Source of the DNA: Nigrospora sphaerica
Taxonomy: Eukaryota; Ascomycota; Sordariomycetes; Amphisphaeriales; Apiosporaceae
DNA length: 64,000 nucleotides
Reading direction: 5' to 3'
Assembly (NCBI GenBank): GCA_018287875.1
Contig: JAGVVL010000002.1
Span: 4,402,001 to 4,466,000, forward strand
Shown here piece by piece: positions 22,391 through 34,990 of the stretch (the stretch's first letter is position 1; every line of letters begins with the position of its first letter). The notes under the pieces are model-generated. The model searched no databases and was not told the origin of the DNA. It was given only the letters and a program-made list of their open reading frames with translations. A program made the position numbers and the translations under genes.

Positions 22391-23900
22391 TGGACCCAGT
22401 GACGTTTACAAGTCAGAAATGAGGGGGCTGAGCCGGGCAACGAACCGGCCTGGGCAGCGTTAATGACAGATCGACCATCAGCAGACTCCTAATCATTTCT
22501 GTCGCGCCGTGAGGCCATTCCCAAGGTCGACAACCTATTAGTGGGATCACGTGAGAAGCTCCACAGGAGCCCTGGCAAGCTTCAGTATATAGTCTGCCAT
22601 GTCTGGCATCTTTCCTTGCCTTAGTTTTCCTTTAATGAACAACCTTGAAGTCCGTTTCTATCCTGCCAGTGCCGCTGTGGTGCGACAATTGCTATATCCT
22701 GCATCCGCTTTCCTCGTCACTTGGTCAGGCCCCGTCCATTCTACGTGATTGGGAAGGGATTGAACGGACTACGCTGACCGCCTTCGAGCTTAGTTTGCAC
22801 CGCCAAGAAAACCAGCTGCGGTTCCCACGGCGGGATGCATTCATCGTACGTATTTAGCTCCTCGTCCCGGGATGACGAGGCGTCAAACAAGACGGAGACT
22901 GTCCGATGACCAAAACAACCAACGGTACGAAGGTATGCTGAGATTTCTACATAGAAGTACCCGACCCAGAAGAAAGAAAAGCCCACGCGGTGAAAAGCTT
23001 GTAATAGATGCCCTCCGATTACCTTGAGCCAACCTCAGTGTCGCAATTTCCTGGACGTGGCCTTGCGATAGTGCCAAAGTATCGCATGTCTTCAGTTCGA
23101 CAGATCTTGTAAGTCCATCGGCTGCACATCATCGCAACAAGACCCTGTTCGTTGAGGGAGTTGAGCCATCTCTTTCATCTAGCCGGGGCCGTTCCATGGA
23201 CCGTCTCCCTTTATTGCGGCAGCCCAGCGATCCATGGGGCTCATGTGTTGCGGAGAAGTCTGGGGGTTGGAGTGGGTGGAATACATGGTATCGGTGAAGT
23301 CAGTCGAGGGCAAGACCGGGTCGCCTCTTTGACATTTCTTTCCATCTATTCGTCCAAGTGCCGGAACCTTGCTGACCATCTATTTGTCAAGTGCTGGAGC
23401 CTCGGTTTCATCTGACACAAGCAGGGGTATTCGTCCAGGTATTCGAACCCCATGCTTCCATGGTCCCAAGGAAGCGCGTGGCGGTGAGCTCGTTATCGTC
23501 TGGGGGAAGAGGAAACCCTAGTGAAGCCTTGTGCTGGCGTACCGTGTCCGGTGATGGCGCCTCGTCAAATAGATGCATCTTTTCCGTCCATGGCGTGAAC
23601 GGCGAGTCGTCAAACCGCCCCCTTTTCAGTCCCTCGCCGCGGGACAGCCGTTGCGACGTCACCAGCTCCTTTCCGCACGGGTCCAAGACGGCAGCGGTCC
23701 CAGACGGGGGAGACTCGGTTCCGAAGGGATTTACGCAGGCACCACGAGAAATGGCGTCGCGTCGCCAGTTGCAGCGCTAATCACAGCGCCCGCGAAACCA
23801 CGAGGGCACTTTGGCAAGGTATTGACATGTTAATGTACGTGGTAGTGTGATTGCTACCTTCTGCTAAGGGTGCCGCGTGACGGAAACTACCAACCACTGC
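22391..23900. other. Intergenic region
   Basis: Apart from the inverted-repeat arm, about 1.3 kb hold no recognised gene. Open frames around 23391-23780 overlap on both strands without a clear bias, and none has a recognisable domain. Confidence 0.45.
22500..22688 (-). repeat. Inverted repeat, right arm (2EXR intron fragment)
   Basis: Reverse complement of 16172-16359, about 95% identical by eye. No other part of the 2EXR gene is present on either side. With the left arm it encloses the whole GH55 gene (about 6.1 kb between the arms). Confidence 0.9.
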
Positions 23901-25686
23901 CTACTCCGCTACCGCCTCTGTAGCCGCACGTACATGCGCCTCGGCCTCGGCGTCATCCTCGCGGTACACGGCATACTTGTACGCCGAGCCCGGATGGTCG
24001 TCCCGGAGCCCCCGCTGGCCGGCGCCGTAGATCCTCTCGCGCGCCGTCAGTCCCTCGCCCTCCCCGGCCGCCGGCGCCGCCGGGTACAGGCCGCGGCGGC
24101 GCAGCTCGGGCACCAGCAGGTCAACGACGTCGGCAAACGAACCGGGCGTCGTGACGTAGCCGATATTGAAGCCGTCGACGTCGGCCTCGGCCACCCAGCG
24201 CTCCAGCTCGTCCGCCACCGTCTGCGGGCTGCCCACGGCCGTTGGCCCGAGCCCTCCAATGGCGGCGCGCTCCGCGATGAGCCGCGGCGTCCACGGCGTC
24301 TTCGTCTTCTTCTTCTCCTTCTCCTCGTCGTCGCCCTCGCCGCCCTCGCCCGTCCCGCCCGCGTCGGCGCCCGCCGCGAAGCTGTCGAGGATGCTCGTCA
24401 CCTTGTGCAACTCGTGCGAGTCGGCGGCCGTGATTTCGTGGTCAAGCGGCAGCCGCGACAGGTCGATGCCCGTCCAGCCGCTGACGAGGACGAGCCCGCC
24501 GACGACGGACGCGTCGCGCGCGAGGGCGGCGTGCTTGGCGTGCGCCTCGGCGTCGGTGCGGCCCAGCACCGGCGTGAAGGTGGCGAAGAACTTGACGGAG
24601 CGCGGGTCGCGCCCCCGCGCCGCCGCCAGCGCCCGGATGCGCGCGATCTTGGGCGCCAGCACCGACGGCGCGTGCGCCGACACGAAGACGGCCTCGGCGT
24701 GCGTCGCCGCGAACTCGGACCCCGCCTCCGACGTGCCCGCCTGGAACAGCAGCGGCGTGCGCTGCGGCGACGGGTCCACAATGTGCCGCGTGTCGAGGTC
24801 AAAGTACCGCCCGTGGTGGTGGATCGTGCGGATCTTGCCCGGGTCCGCGTAGCTGTCGCTGGCCGCGTCGGGCGTGACGGCGTCGTCGGCCCACGAACCC
24901 TCCCACAGCCTTGGCCTCGTGTGAGTCTCCCCTCGTCATGTTTCCGTGGGCGTTTCCCCGGCGGCTGGGTGGGTGTGCTTACTTGTAGAGCACCCTCAGG
25001 TACTCGTCAGCCTGCCGATAGCGCTCGTCGTGGTCAATGGGGTTGTCCAGCCCAATCGCCTTGAAGGCCGCCTTCTTCCATGACGTGACGATGTTCCACC
25101 CGAACCGGCCCCCCGTGAAGTGGTCCAGGGTCGAGAAGCGCTTAGCCAGTAGGAAAGGCGGCTCAAAGCTTGTGGATGCCGTGATGGCAAAGCTGAGGTT
25201 CTTGGTCACGGCTGCCATGGCCGAGATGGGCTGTAACGTCTCGTGAGCATTTTGCTCCACATGCAACGCGGCTGCCGTGTTATTATGGCAATCTGGCTTA
25301 CGATGGTGGGATCGGTAATGGGCCACTGCGCTGCTCTTCTGATGCAGTTGTCGAGGCTGCCCTCGTACGTGTCATATCCGCCGTAGCTATCCGCGAGGAA
25401 GAGAGCGCTGATGCCCCCCCTCTCCATGAGCTTGGCCAGCTCGATCCAGTATTCAAGGCCTCGCTTGGACGCCGACTTGTCTTCGGGGTTCTGCGCCGTG
25501 TATAAGCTCTCACGCGGTCCGTCTCGGTGTGTATATGCGAATGTCACGGACCTTCCACTGCCCTGGCGAGAGGTGTCCAATTGTACACATGTCAAATGCA
25601 TTGAGGAGTATTTGTTTCTTCGCCCGGGTCGGCTCGGGAGTGCCGTCGGTCGCGTTCGTGGCATTAGCCGTGTTCTCGGATGCCAT
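23901..25686 (-). CDS. FMN-dependent monooxygenase, NtaA/SnaA/DszA family
   Basis: Four exons (25686-25552, 25490-25302, 25230-24983, 24909-23901) with GT-AG introns of 61, 71 and 73 bp give 526 residues. Family blocks in order: LNAFDMCTIGHLSPGQWK, ALFLADSYGGYDTY, ITASTSFEPPFLLAKRFSTL, GGRFGWNIVTSWKKAAF, DERYRQADEYLRVLYKLWEGSW, FQAGTSEAGSEFAATHAEAVF. This is the luciferase-like TIM-barrel fold that uses reduced FMN supplied by a separate reductase to oxygenate small organic N or S compounds. An insert of Gly/Glu/Lys repeats (about 24310-24370) looks like a disordered surface loop. The ATG at 25686 is used; the frame upstream has only a GTG. The transporter at 26351-28076 is upstream on the same strand. 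Confidence 0.92.
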
Positions 25687-26350
25687 GACGTCTGATGCAA
25701 GGTCGAGCCGCACCTTTGGCTTCTCCGTCTAAATGAGATATTCGGGATTAGCTCTGTGCCGTTTACGGGAGGCCCCCGATTGACCCTTAAGTCAGTTAAA
25801 GCATCTGTGAAAACCCCGCCCGTTCGGCCTCCAACCGACTGGCATCATTATCACTGATGCAGGTAGTGGCGTGCTTATCTCCAACATGATGCCATACGCA
25901 TGGCGCGCCACTTTGCGGGGTTAGGTGCAGCGATCATGCAGCAGCGTCCCCCCTTGTGGGTGAGTAAATCCGATATCGCGCTATTTCTATTCGTTTGAGG
26001 TTGACGTGCGATGGCGGGTTCGTGACGACTTTCCTAGAACGGTGGTGTTCCTCACTATATTGTCCTTCAAGGGCCTGTTGCTGAGACGCCCGAAAACGCT
26101 TAATAGTGATACTACAGCAAAGGATTATGAGGTGTAGACACTAACATTTAAGTAAAAGGAATTGAATTACTAGAGAGTTTTGATTAATCCAAACTCATTA
26201 GCGTAGTCAAGGAAAGCATGACCAACTCCGAGTTGAAGCTTCATACATTTAAAAATCTTGACGTCTTTCTTTGAGCTATTATGAAGACCACTCTTCTATG
26301 CGACTCTCGTCCTTTGAATTCACCCGTACGCTGCTGAAACCAGCATTATA
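25687..26350. other. Spacer between monooxygenase and transporter
   Basis: 664 bp containing the monooxygenase promoter and the transporter 3' flank. It is AT-rich around 26080-26260. No gene or known site recognised. Confidence 0.5.
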
Positions 26351-28076
26351 TCACGTGGGCCCCTTTGTACCTTTAAAACTCTCTATCGTGGCTCCTAAAT
26401 CCTCGACCTCATCACCTGACGAGATCAGTTGTATGGACCTGATAACTTTAGCGATGTGACGGGCAGCAACAATGCAGGTACAACTTACTTCTCCAGCTTT
26501 GACACATATGCCCGAAGAGCATGGGTGGCAGCTATCAGCAGGATGGCGCACGCTAAGCAAAAAGCATATCCTCTGGGAAATCTGGGAGCTTCAACGGTCG
26601 GAAATACTAGAAGAGGGGTCCAGATCGTCGTCGACTGTGAGATGGTGTTGATAAGGACCAGGGTAAAGGCCCGTTCGGCCGGCGCTCCCCGAAGCTGCGT
26701 ATTTACCCATCCATGTAGTACACTGGACATGGCGTATGACGCGTACGTGGTCGCGAATGCAAACCACAGAGCCGACTCGGGAACGCGCCATATCACTAGA
26801 ATGACAAGGCCGGTAATGTTCCAGATATGGGCTACGGTAATGGCCCAGGCGGGACCCAGAACGAGATCGGAGGCGAAGCAGATGAAGAGGGTGTAAAATA
26901 TGCCGAGGCCTGGCGAAATCGTTCCCAGCTGGTTGATGCGTGAGGCGGAGTACCTGTTCAGGCTCTTGATCCATAGTAAAACGGTACCCGTGCTCCCGTG
27001 AAGACCGGAATTCCAGAACAGGATATCGACGGCGATGATGGCCCAGAACTGAGGTTTCCGGAGGATAGACTTCAAGCTGCCGATCCTTAACTTGCCATGG
27101 GACTGATGGCCCGCGCGTGTCAGCCTCTCTTCGCTGAGCTCGATGTCTTGCCGGGTTAGGACCAGTCGGTTTGGCTAATCGGGGGTGCCAGGTATCACGA
27201 AGTAGCCTAGTATTCCAATGGGAATGGTGATGAGTGCACATATAATATACACTTTGGGTGCCGAGTCAGAAACTTTGCTACCTCGACGTGGGTTTAGAGG
27301 GGGATTCGTTGAAGACGACTTACTCCATCGCCAGCCTGCCAAGCCTCTCACGCCCTCGAGGCTGGCAGAAGCAGCAGATTGGATGAATCCGGCCGTCATG
27401 GTTCCCAGAGAGAGACCCACGTAGAACATGCCGCCCCGGCGTCCGATTTCGTCCCCGCGGTACCATGAGCCTGAAGGCGTTAGCACCAGGCCACACCGGG
27501 GCTCCCAAGGGGATGCGTACCAAATAGATAGTGCATGACGGGAAAGTAAGCAGCCTGACAAAAACTGTATAAGTAACGAGAACACATGATGCACTCCGTC
27601 AAGGATGGCGAACCTCAAACCAGCCCACGAGAAAGCGGTATGTGGCCAGCTCCGCGAAGCTGTGAACGCGAAACTGCAGCAGGGTGAATACGCCCCATGC
27701 GATATCGAGAAAAGGTATGAGCCAGTGAAGAGGGACGTAGGTAAACAGGAACAGGAACGGCAGCTGCCCGACCACGGCCCCGACTATGTAAAAAGTCTGG
27801 AGCTGCACGAGTTCGTTGCCTCGGAACCCAAGGTCTTCCTTGAGGCCCGCGACGTAGGCATTGTCTAGAGACACCCATTAGACAGGACGTCCTCGCAAGC
27901 TGGGGTGCGTGCGACCTACTCAGGTTGGACTGGTCGATGTACTTGACCCAATAAGAGAGGAAGGCGTAGGGGACGATGAGCAGGTCGAGTTTGGCTATTA
28001 AACGGCGCTCTGGCTTGGTGTCTCCCGGAGCGAACCATTGGATATCGTGCCACTTGCGCGTCGTTCGGGCGTCCAT
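26351..28076 (-). pseudogene. Dal5-family MFS transporter with an internal TAG
   Basis: Six exons (28076-27920, 27864-27614, 27554-27521, 27470-27324, 27251-26489, 26438-26351) with GT-AG introns of 50-72 bp give 480 codons, the usual length. Family blocks: KWHDIQWFAPGDTKPERRLI at the N-terminus, SYWVKYIDQSNLNNAYVAGL, a GSWYRGDEIGRR cytoplasmic loop after helix 4, and PGTPD at the end of helix 6. The codon after PGTPD is TAG (27175-27177); family members normally have Lys or Gln there, and the frame stays open and conserved beyond it. The single change may be CAG to TAG, the type made by RIP. It may be a recent null allele. It is upstream of the FMN monooxygenase on the same strand, perhaps importing its substrate. 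Confidence 0.8.
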
Positions 28077-29066
28077 GGCGAGGGGTGGCAACTTGGGCGA
28101 GCGAGCAAGACGAGCCACTCACAGTGCTCAAGAGTGCAAGAAGAGAGCCGATGGTCACGAGATCCATATGGCACGGTTTTCACCAAGCCTCCGTGCTATC
28201 TATAGGCTGCACTGCTACCGCTCTGGGGCCTGAGCCTCAAGTGTCGTCTTTGCCGCCCGGGCAAACGTCGCGGCACCTCCTTATCTTGTGTACGTCAGCA
28301 GCACGGTGCCTCATGCTTGGCGAAGATGGCGACATATGCCGGCATTTTAGCCATACACGGTATCAAGCGAGGTCTCCATCATTTCACAGTTCCAACGCTA
28401 GGGGATGAGGGGGTGGATGGTTGCGTGACCCACAGCAACGATGGTGTCATGTTCTCTAATCGGAGAGCCGGGGTATCGGGCCACTGATGGCTAATAAGTC
28501 CCAAGGGGTATCTGCACGTGCCAGGATAGCCGCTGATCTACTTATTTCAAAGCAAGTTACTAGATTTGAATTTCATCTTCGTTCGGTGATTTGCACTGTC
28601 TTCCTTTCGTGGTTAACTTTGCCGTCGTTGGTGGCAGTTGCTACCGAAGCGTTCACAGAGAATAAAGCTATTCCTATTCAGAACCCAAGTACATTAGGTT
28701 CCAGCACGAATAGATGGCGCGCTACCTCCCCATCATTCTCGACAGTAGTAATCGCGGCTGTCCTCATGACATGTGGGTTCCACTGGGGCGCCGCTCATGG
28801 GAAGAGGCCAAGTGAGTGCTTCGTCCTCGGTCTCGCCCGCTACACCCGCGCCGTCAACTTCTCCTTCCGACTAGGGACGCGCTGAAGACGGCCATTGTCC
28901 TCCCGGCGTCCCGGGCCGCACCGCCTTCGTCGCCGAGTCTGCCAGATCACATCGTGACGGAGGCCTCGGCTTCATGTTTAAGACGCACGGGACCTCGCCC
29001 GAGGGAACACGACGGGACGGGGTGCTCATCGTCACGGCAATATTATTATTGGTAGCTCCGTGTCCC
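28077..29066. other. Intergenic region
   Basis: About 1 kb. A 132-codon open frame at 28487-28885 shows no codon bias or domain. Base composition is still normal here. Nothing recognised. Confidence 0.45.
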
Positions 29067-30040
29067 TCAGTCGCCGCAGAGGAACCAGGCCTTCATGGCG
29101 GTGTAGAATGTCGCCTCGACCCAGTCCCGAATCGCCTCGAGCGAGGCCACCCGGGTGTAAATTTCGAGCAGGTTGGACGTGTAGCCCAGCGTGAGGGGTC
29201 CGTGAAGCCCGATGGAATCGCCGCGGTCGCAGGCGAAATAGACAACCCATTGGTGCTTGGCGACGACAACGAGAGGCTTTGATATGAGGAGCGGGCCGGT
29301 AGGCGCGGCGGCGACGTCGCTCATCTCCAGGCCGACATCGGCCGGGGCCTCGTCGTCGTCCGCCTAGCCCGTCTGCTCGGCGCGGAAGCGCGTATCCAGA
29401 ATTTGGAGCTTCCGCGCCGCCGAGAGGGCGTACATGCGGCGGTGCCAGGCGGCGACCCAGATGCCGAGTTGGAGGAGCAAGGTGCTCTCGTTGGCCTCGA
29501 GCTTGGTCTCAATGAAGACGGCGATGGGGTTGTCCTGCAGGGCCGAGTAGGGCGGCTGGTTGAGGAGCGGCAGCGGCATCAGCCCCCGCGTCGGCATGGC
29601 CCGCAGGGCGGCGTCGTCGGTCAGCCTCCCGAGGGTGCGCTTCAGGGGGCAGTCGTCGAGGGGCAGGGAACCAAAAACGAGCTCTAACAACGGCCCGTGC
29701 ACGCATAGGTTCCACGACGACTCGTGCCTGTCGAGGTCCGTAGAGGCCAGGGCGTCCTCTATGATATCCATCCAGCGATGAAACGTGGACAGCGCTTTTT
29801 ACGGCGGCTGTAGCGGCGTCGGTTCCGCTGCCGGACGGAAACGGTGTGGAGGGATGGCTTTGCCGGCGGCGTCCTCGATGACGGCGCGCAGCTCGACCGG
29901 GCAGATGTGGGACTTGGAATCGACAATGTTGAGGATGCGGTCGTGTAGACCCCGTACGTCATCGGCAAGGTCGTCAGCAAAGTGGTCCTAGTGCTTAAGC
30001 TGGACGGATTTGTCGAGGTAATGCAGCACTTTAAAGGGGG
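29067..30040 (-). pseudogene. PD-(D/E)XK nuclease-like domain protein, with several stops
   Basis: One reading frame on the minus strand stays recognisable along the whole stretch: DVRGLHDRILNIVDSKSHIC, then a helix with ESSWNLCVHGPLLELVF, then IAVFIETK (the E-x-K of the nuclease core, about 29502-29510) and LLLQLGIWVAAWHRRMYAL, and last a WVVYFACDRG strand block and a C-terminal YTRVASLEAIRDWVEATFY helix. This is the layout of the large fungal PDDEXK-like family, of unknown role. In-frame stops interrupt it at 29988-29990 (TAG), 29799-29801 (TAA) and 29364-29366 (TAG). All could come from C-to-T changes in CAG/CAA codons. The 5' end is lost in the transition to AT-rich DNA. Confidence 0.75.
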
Positions 30041-30115
30041 TGACGGGCCGAGCTCGAGGTCGTCGTTAGTTACCTAGTGAATCGACGTTTCATTAGCAAG
30101 GGCAGTAGAGAAGAC

Positions 30116-30141
30116 GGGAATGGGATGGGGTGGGATGGGGG
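30116..30141 (+). other. G-quadruplex-type tract at the compositional boundary
   Basis: Five runs of three to five G spaced by two or three bases (GGG AAT GGG AT GGGG T GGG AT GGGGG). This satisfies the usual G3+ N1-7 quadruplex pattern and lies about 150 bp before the AT-rich block. Confidence 0.6.
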
Positions 30142-31871
30142 TGCTTACTGCTCGTGGTCACATTACCGGTGGCCCTCTTTAGCATACTAGAACTGGCACC
30201 GCCGCCTAAGGAACGAGCCGAGAGGGAGGAGACTTCTTAGGATGTGGCATTGTCGTTATCGGCGTCTTAAGCTTTCCTCTTCTGTAAACATTTAATAATA
30301 CATATTTAATATTTACTATTTCACGTTACTTATTTAACTCGTATTTAACAATTAAATTAAGATTATTAAGCTTAGAATTAAATTAATAATATAAACTAAT
30401 AAAGCTATTATTAAATTAAATTTTAAAAATTTAAATAAATTAATAAAACAGATTACTAAATTACATAACTAAATATGTTTTTTTAAACTTAACTAAGCAA
30501 ACTATATTAAAGGATTTATGCTGATAAAAATATAGTAATCTTATATTAAGGTTTTCAAACCATTTTTTAAAATATAAGCTTATAACTTAGATATATTTTT
30601 TTTTAAAAAAAACTTAAGTTGTTAACTTATATATACACGTTTAAAAAAGTAATATTAATCATCTGTTCTTATTTATTTTTTAAATTTAAATTTAAAAGAA
30701 CCACTTTGATAGGGTTTTTTTTCAATTATAAAAAGTACTTTAAATTTTCTCAGTTTACGTATAAAGAAAAAGATTTTTTTCATTCTTAATAAGATAGAAT
30801 ATAAAGTAAAGATTCTTTTCAAACTTATATAAGTTATACTATTAAACATATTACATGTATCTTTATAATGATAATATACAGTTTAAACAAGTTTATTAAA
30901 AACATCTGTCATAATATATATAATACGTCGATAAAGATTTTTAATAATTAATAGGTTTAAAGGCTACGTATAAATAAAAACTTAATATTTTATTTTAGAA
31001 AGAACATTATTTTAACTCTTAATATTTACTCTTATTATATTCATCTTAAATACTTCATTTCAGAATGGTAAACGTTTTAATATGAAATAACTGTCCTTAA
31101 ACTTGATTAAATGTTCTTGAACTTGATTAAAAGTCTTATAAAACAAAGTATAAGGTTATTAGTACTTATGTTATTAAAAAGCTATTTAACTGTCGTTACC
31201 TTACAAGCCTATAGAATACTATATAAGCTATTTAAGATAACTTTATACTTTAGCTTTAAAAGAAAGCTAGCTACTTATTATTAATGATGTTTTTAATATT
31301 TATTTTATTAGTAAATGAATAATTAAGAATTACATAAAAATATAATTGTACGAGATTGATCTTTTATAAATGATAACTTAAAGGCTTTTTAAAGTTGAAT
31401 TTTAAGTTTATAAGATGTTAATGAAAAAAACCTGATTTTTAATAAAGAGGAAAGCTTAAAACTAGCGAGGATTAATTTTATTAACAAGTTAAAGAAGAGT
31501 AGATATAAGTAAGAAAGAAACTCTACATGAAAAGATTTATAAACTAAGCTTAAAGTTAGAAATATAAAAGTATAATGTTTATAAACTATTTAAATAAGAT
31601 ATAACAGTGGATAAGATGAATTTAAACCTATATAAAGAGTTAGATTTTAACTCTTCTTAGCTATTTTTAATACTATAAGATAGTAATCACTAAGTTTAGT
31701 TTAAAAATGTTACATAATGTATATAATAACTATAGATATAAATATGTTAAATGCATAAAAGTAAGTATTATATATAGATAATAAGTTATATATAATAAGT
31801 ATTATACTTATTTAAATAGTAAGTAAAAAGAATTCAAGTAGCGAAATAGAAATTTTAAATCATAGACTTAA

Positions 31872-32084
31872 TGTAAGGGACGAGGCGCTGGAGAGGTGCA
31901 TCCGCAGGCTGGTCACCTGACCTGCGGTACAGACCCACCGGCAGCCTACTAGCGAGGAGCGGGCGCACTGCTGGCGCCCGACTTGAACTTAGATTCTGCA
32001 AGAATCAGTCTTGCAGTGGAATTGAGCCTGCGCTTCGCTACCCTATACCTGACGGTGCCATTGTGATTCCTTCGGATTCTTACA
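31872..32084 (+). repeat. Solo LTR, family A (213 bp), TSD CTTAA
   Basis: Begins TGTAAG and ends CTTACA, flanked by perfect 5-bp duplications CTTAA at 31867-31871 and 32085-32089. It is GC-balanced inside AT-rich DNA. A related copy is at 60904-61124. No internal retrotransposon sequence adjoins it, so it is most simply a solo LTR. Confidence 0.8.
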
Positions 32085-34499
32085 CTTAATTGTCCTTATA
32101 AACTTAAACTTTCCTTCACCTTTTTTCTTTTCAACATTTATTTTCATTTGTAAAAACAAGACGTAATTCCTTATAAAGTTATTATTATCAAGTATATTAG
32201 TGTTCTCACTTTAAATATTGTTTTTAAGTTAATAAAAAGTATAACGCATCTTTTTATTTTTTTACACTATTTATAAAAGGCATTTTAGTAAGTAAAAATA
32301 GGTTTAAGAAGTTTACTTATAAAATTATTCAACATCTAGTATATCTTTCAGCTTAAAATCATCTTATATATAATCTTTTTTAACAAGTTTTATTTCAATC
32401 TTTTGAAGTAACAATATAAAATTAGTTACATTCAAATGTTACTCATATTTTATAGTTATAATCTTTTAATCTCAATTAGTAATAAAACTTATTATATATT
32501 AATAAGTTTGAGATTAAAAGGTAAGTTTTTTACTAATTAAAGCTTTCATTAAGTTTTCGATTTTATTAAGCAGTAATTCCTTTTTATTAATCTGCTTAAA
32601 ACTTTAAGGCTAAATCTTTATAAAAAGGAAGAACATACTATAGTAAAATATTCATTTTTAATCTCAATCTCTAAGTTTATAAAAATTGATAAAACTGATA
32701 ATGAAAGTAGTAAATAACACTTAATCTAGCTTATATAGTATAGCATATTTATTAAGAAAAGAGCTAAAATGAATTAGTAATATATGAAAAGTTATTAAGA
32801 TAGTTTTAGAAATAATACATAATGTTATACTGATTGCTTACAGTATATTATAATTAAGATTTCTAGCAGTTTAAGAATGAAATAAATTATACTAAAAAGA
32901 CTGGTCTTTTGAGAAGTATCTAATTCGAGTTCTATTAACATTATAGAAAACTATACATGTTTCAACATTTTAAACTCATTTAGTATACCTTCTTTTAAAA
33001 ATTATTTATAAGCTTGATTTCACCTTTTCTTTATAAAAAAAGAAAACTAGTTATAGACGGTTATATAACATTTTAATCCTCTTTACATGTTTATATTATC
33101 TTACTTTACTTTTTTAAAATGAAAATAAGTTATCTATTACCTTTACTTTATTGTAATAGTACTGGATACTTGAAAAGAGTAATATATTATCTTTTTAATC
33201 TGTATTTGAAAAGGCTTCTAATTCCATTGAATTTCAAAAACTATCTTTGTTTTAAAACCAATTTTTTACCTTTCAATAAGTAATCAAAGAAATTATATGC
33301 TTGTTATTCAATTTTTGAGAGCTTTAACTTCTTTTTTAAACATTAATCCATTTTTAAGTAAGTTAATAAAACGTTCTATTTTATTAATCGCTTTTTCTTA
33401 TGTTTTAGGAATAAACTTATTGATTTCACTAAAAGTAATGTTTTTTTTGCCAAGGTATATAATATAGATTTTGATATAACTTATTAAAATGGGTTTTTTT
33501 CTTTACACCTTATACTTTTTGGTCTTACTAAAACTTTGATTAGAAAACTTACTTATTTAAGCTATTGAAGTAATGTATAGTTTATTTAAAATTAAGTTCT
33601 TTCTAACAGTGTTCTAGTTCGATAAAAGCTTATAATATATATGTATTTGTGGGTATATTTCAAATATAAGAGATTGCTATAGAATATGATTTAATGTAGT
33701 GTTTTAAATTCCTTCTACTAGCTTTAGTATGATTTGGTCAATTCATATTTTATAAGAAAGTTCTTAGATTATAAATGTATAATGCTTTATATATGTTGAT
33801 ATAGTTTTTTTAAAAGCTATGCAACTATACTTTAACAACCTAGTAATTTAAATTCAATTTTAATATAACGTCTTGTTATCATACATTATAAAAAATAAAG
33901 TTCATGTCGACAGTTTTCATAAAGAAACTTATATTATAAAACCTTTTAAAATTTCTTATAAAGTAAATATACTTATGGGTATTTGACTTATTTAATAGTT
34001 ATCCTCCTACGTTTAAAAAAGTAATGAAAATAAAATTAGTTTTCTCAACTTTTTTTATTCTCTTTAAAGCGTTACAAATATAATAAATTACTTGTTCTTT
34101 TTAAGAATTATAAAATAATAATCAAGTAAAAATCAAAGCTTGATTAATATACTTAAGTTTTAGATCTTAAACTAAATAGAAACTTCTTCATACTACATGT
34201 GCTAAAATATAAGGTCTTTTATTTTTATACTTTTAAAAAAAGTTTAACGACTTTTATTCTTAAGAGGGCTGAGTTTTTACTAAATCAGCTTCTAATAAGC
34301 GCTTTTTTTATTTATTTAATAGTAAATAGTAAAGGGTAAAAAAAATGTAATATAGTTAGTAATTATTATTATGATCTTTACATAATTTGAATTGTAAATA
34401 TATTTAGTTTATTGTTTGAAGTGCTATATCCCACTATATTACATATAAATAGTATGTTTCGAATGTTACTCGTTTATAAGTATAAAAGCCACGTTATAA

Positions 34500-34990
34500 A
34501 CGAACTTTAAGCTTTCTATAAAGGGAAGAACATTATTACAGTTTCTATACCTTCATATTTATCATACTTACTTGAATCACTTGACGTTAAGCGTTTTAAT
34601 TTATTAAAGTAAGCTTACTGTTACGAAGGTCAAACCTTTATAAAGTCATTTATTAACTTTATTATCAACAATGAGTTTCTTATTGCTATTGAAGCCGCAT
34701 TTTTAAAGGTTTTTATACTTTGTAACATTAAAGCTAGATTCTATAAGGCTAGTTTAGTCTCTTATAACTGAAAACAGGTCATCTAAAAGCTCGATATGAA
34801 ATTATCGACGGCTGAGTTATTTAGTAACCTCTTATTACCAACTATCTCGTAGGCCTTCTAAACACTGTATAACTTTACTGAAGCGACTTTCTAAATCAAT
34901 TTTATCACGAATTGAGTCCGCTGTTGTTAAGGAAGATCTATAACATGGATTTTATTAGTATTTTACTAAATTATAGAGAGTGAGGTGATA
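34500..34990 (+). mobile_element. RIP-degraded Fot1/pogo transposase fragment
   Basis: The plus strand can be read with stops as NEFLIAIEAAFLKVF and KLDMKLST, matching the C-terminal half of the transposase encoded at 48447-50042 (AEFLIAFQAAFSKVF, KLDVKLST). Ends were not located. Confidence 0.7.

Noticed and set aside
23430..23470. GGTTCGAATAC-like B box on the minus strand
   Set aside because: No A box or cloverleaf around it; not a tRNA gene.
23877..25064. 395-codon open frame on the plus strand
   Set aside because: Antisense shadow of the monooxygenase; Arg-rich low-complexity product, no domain.
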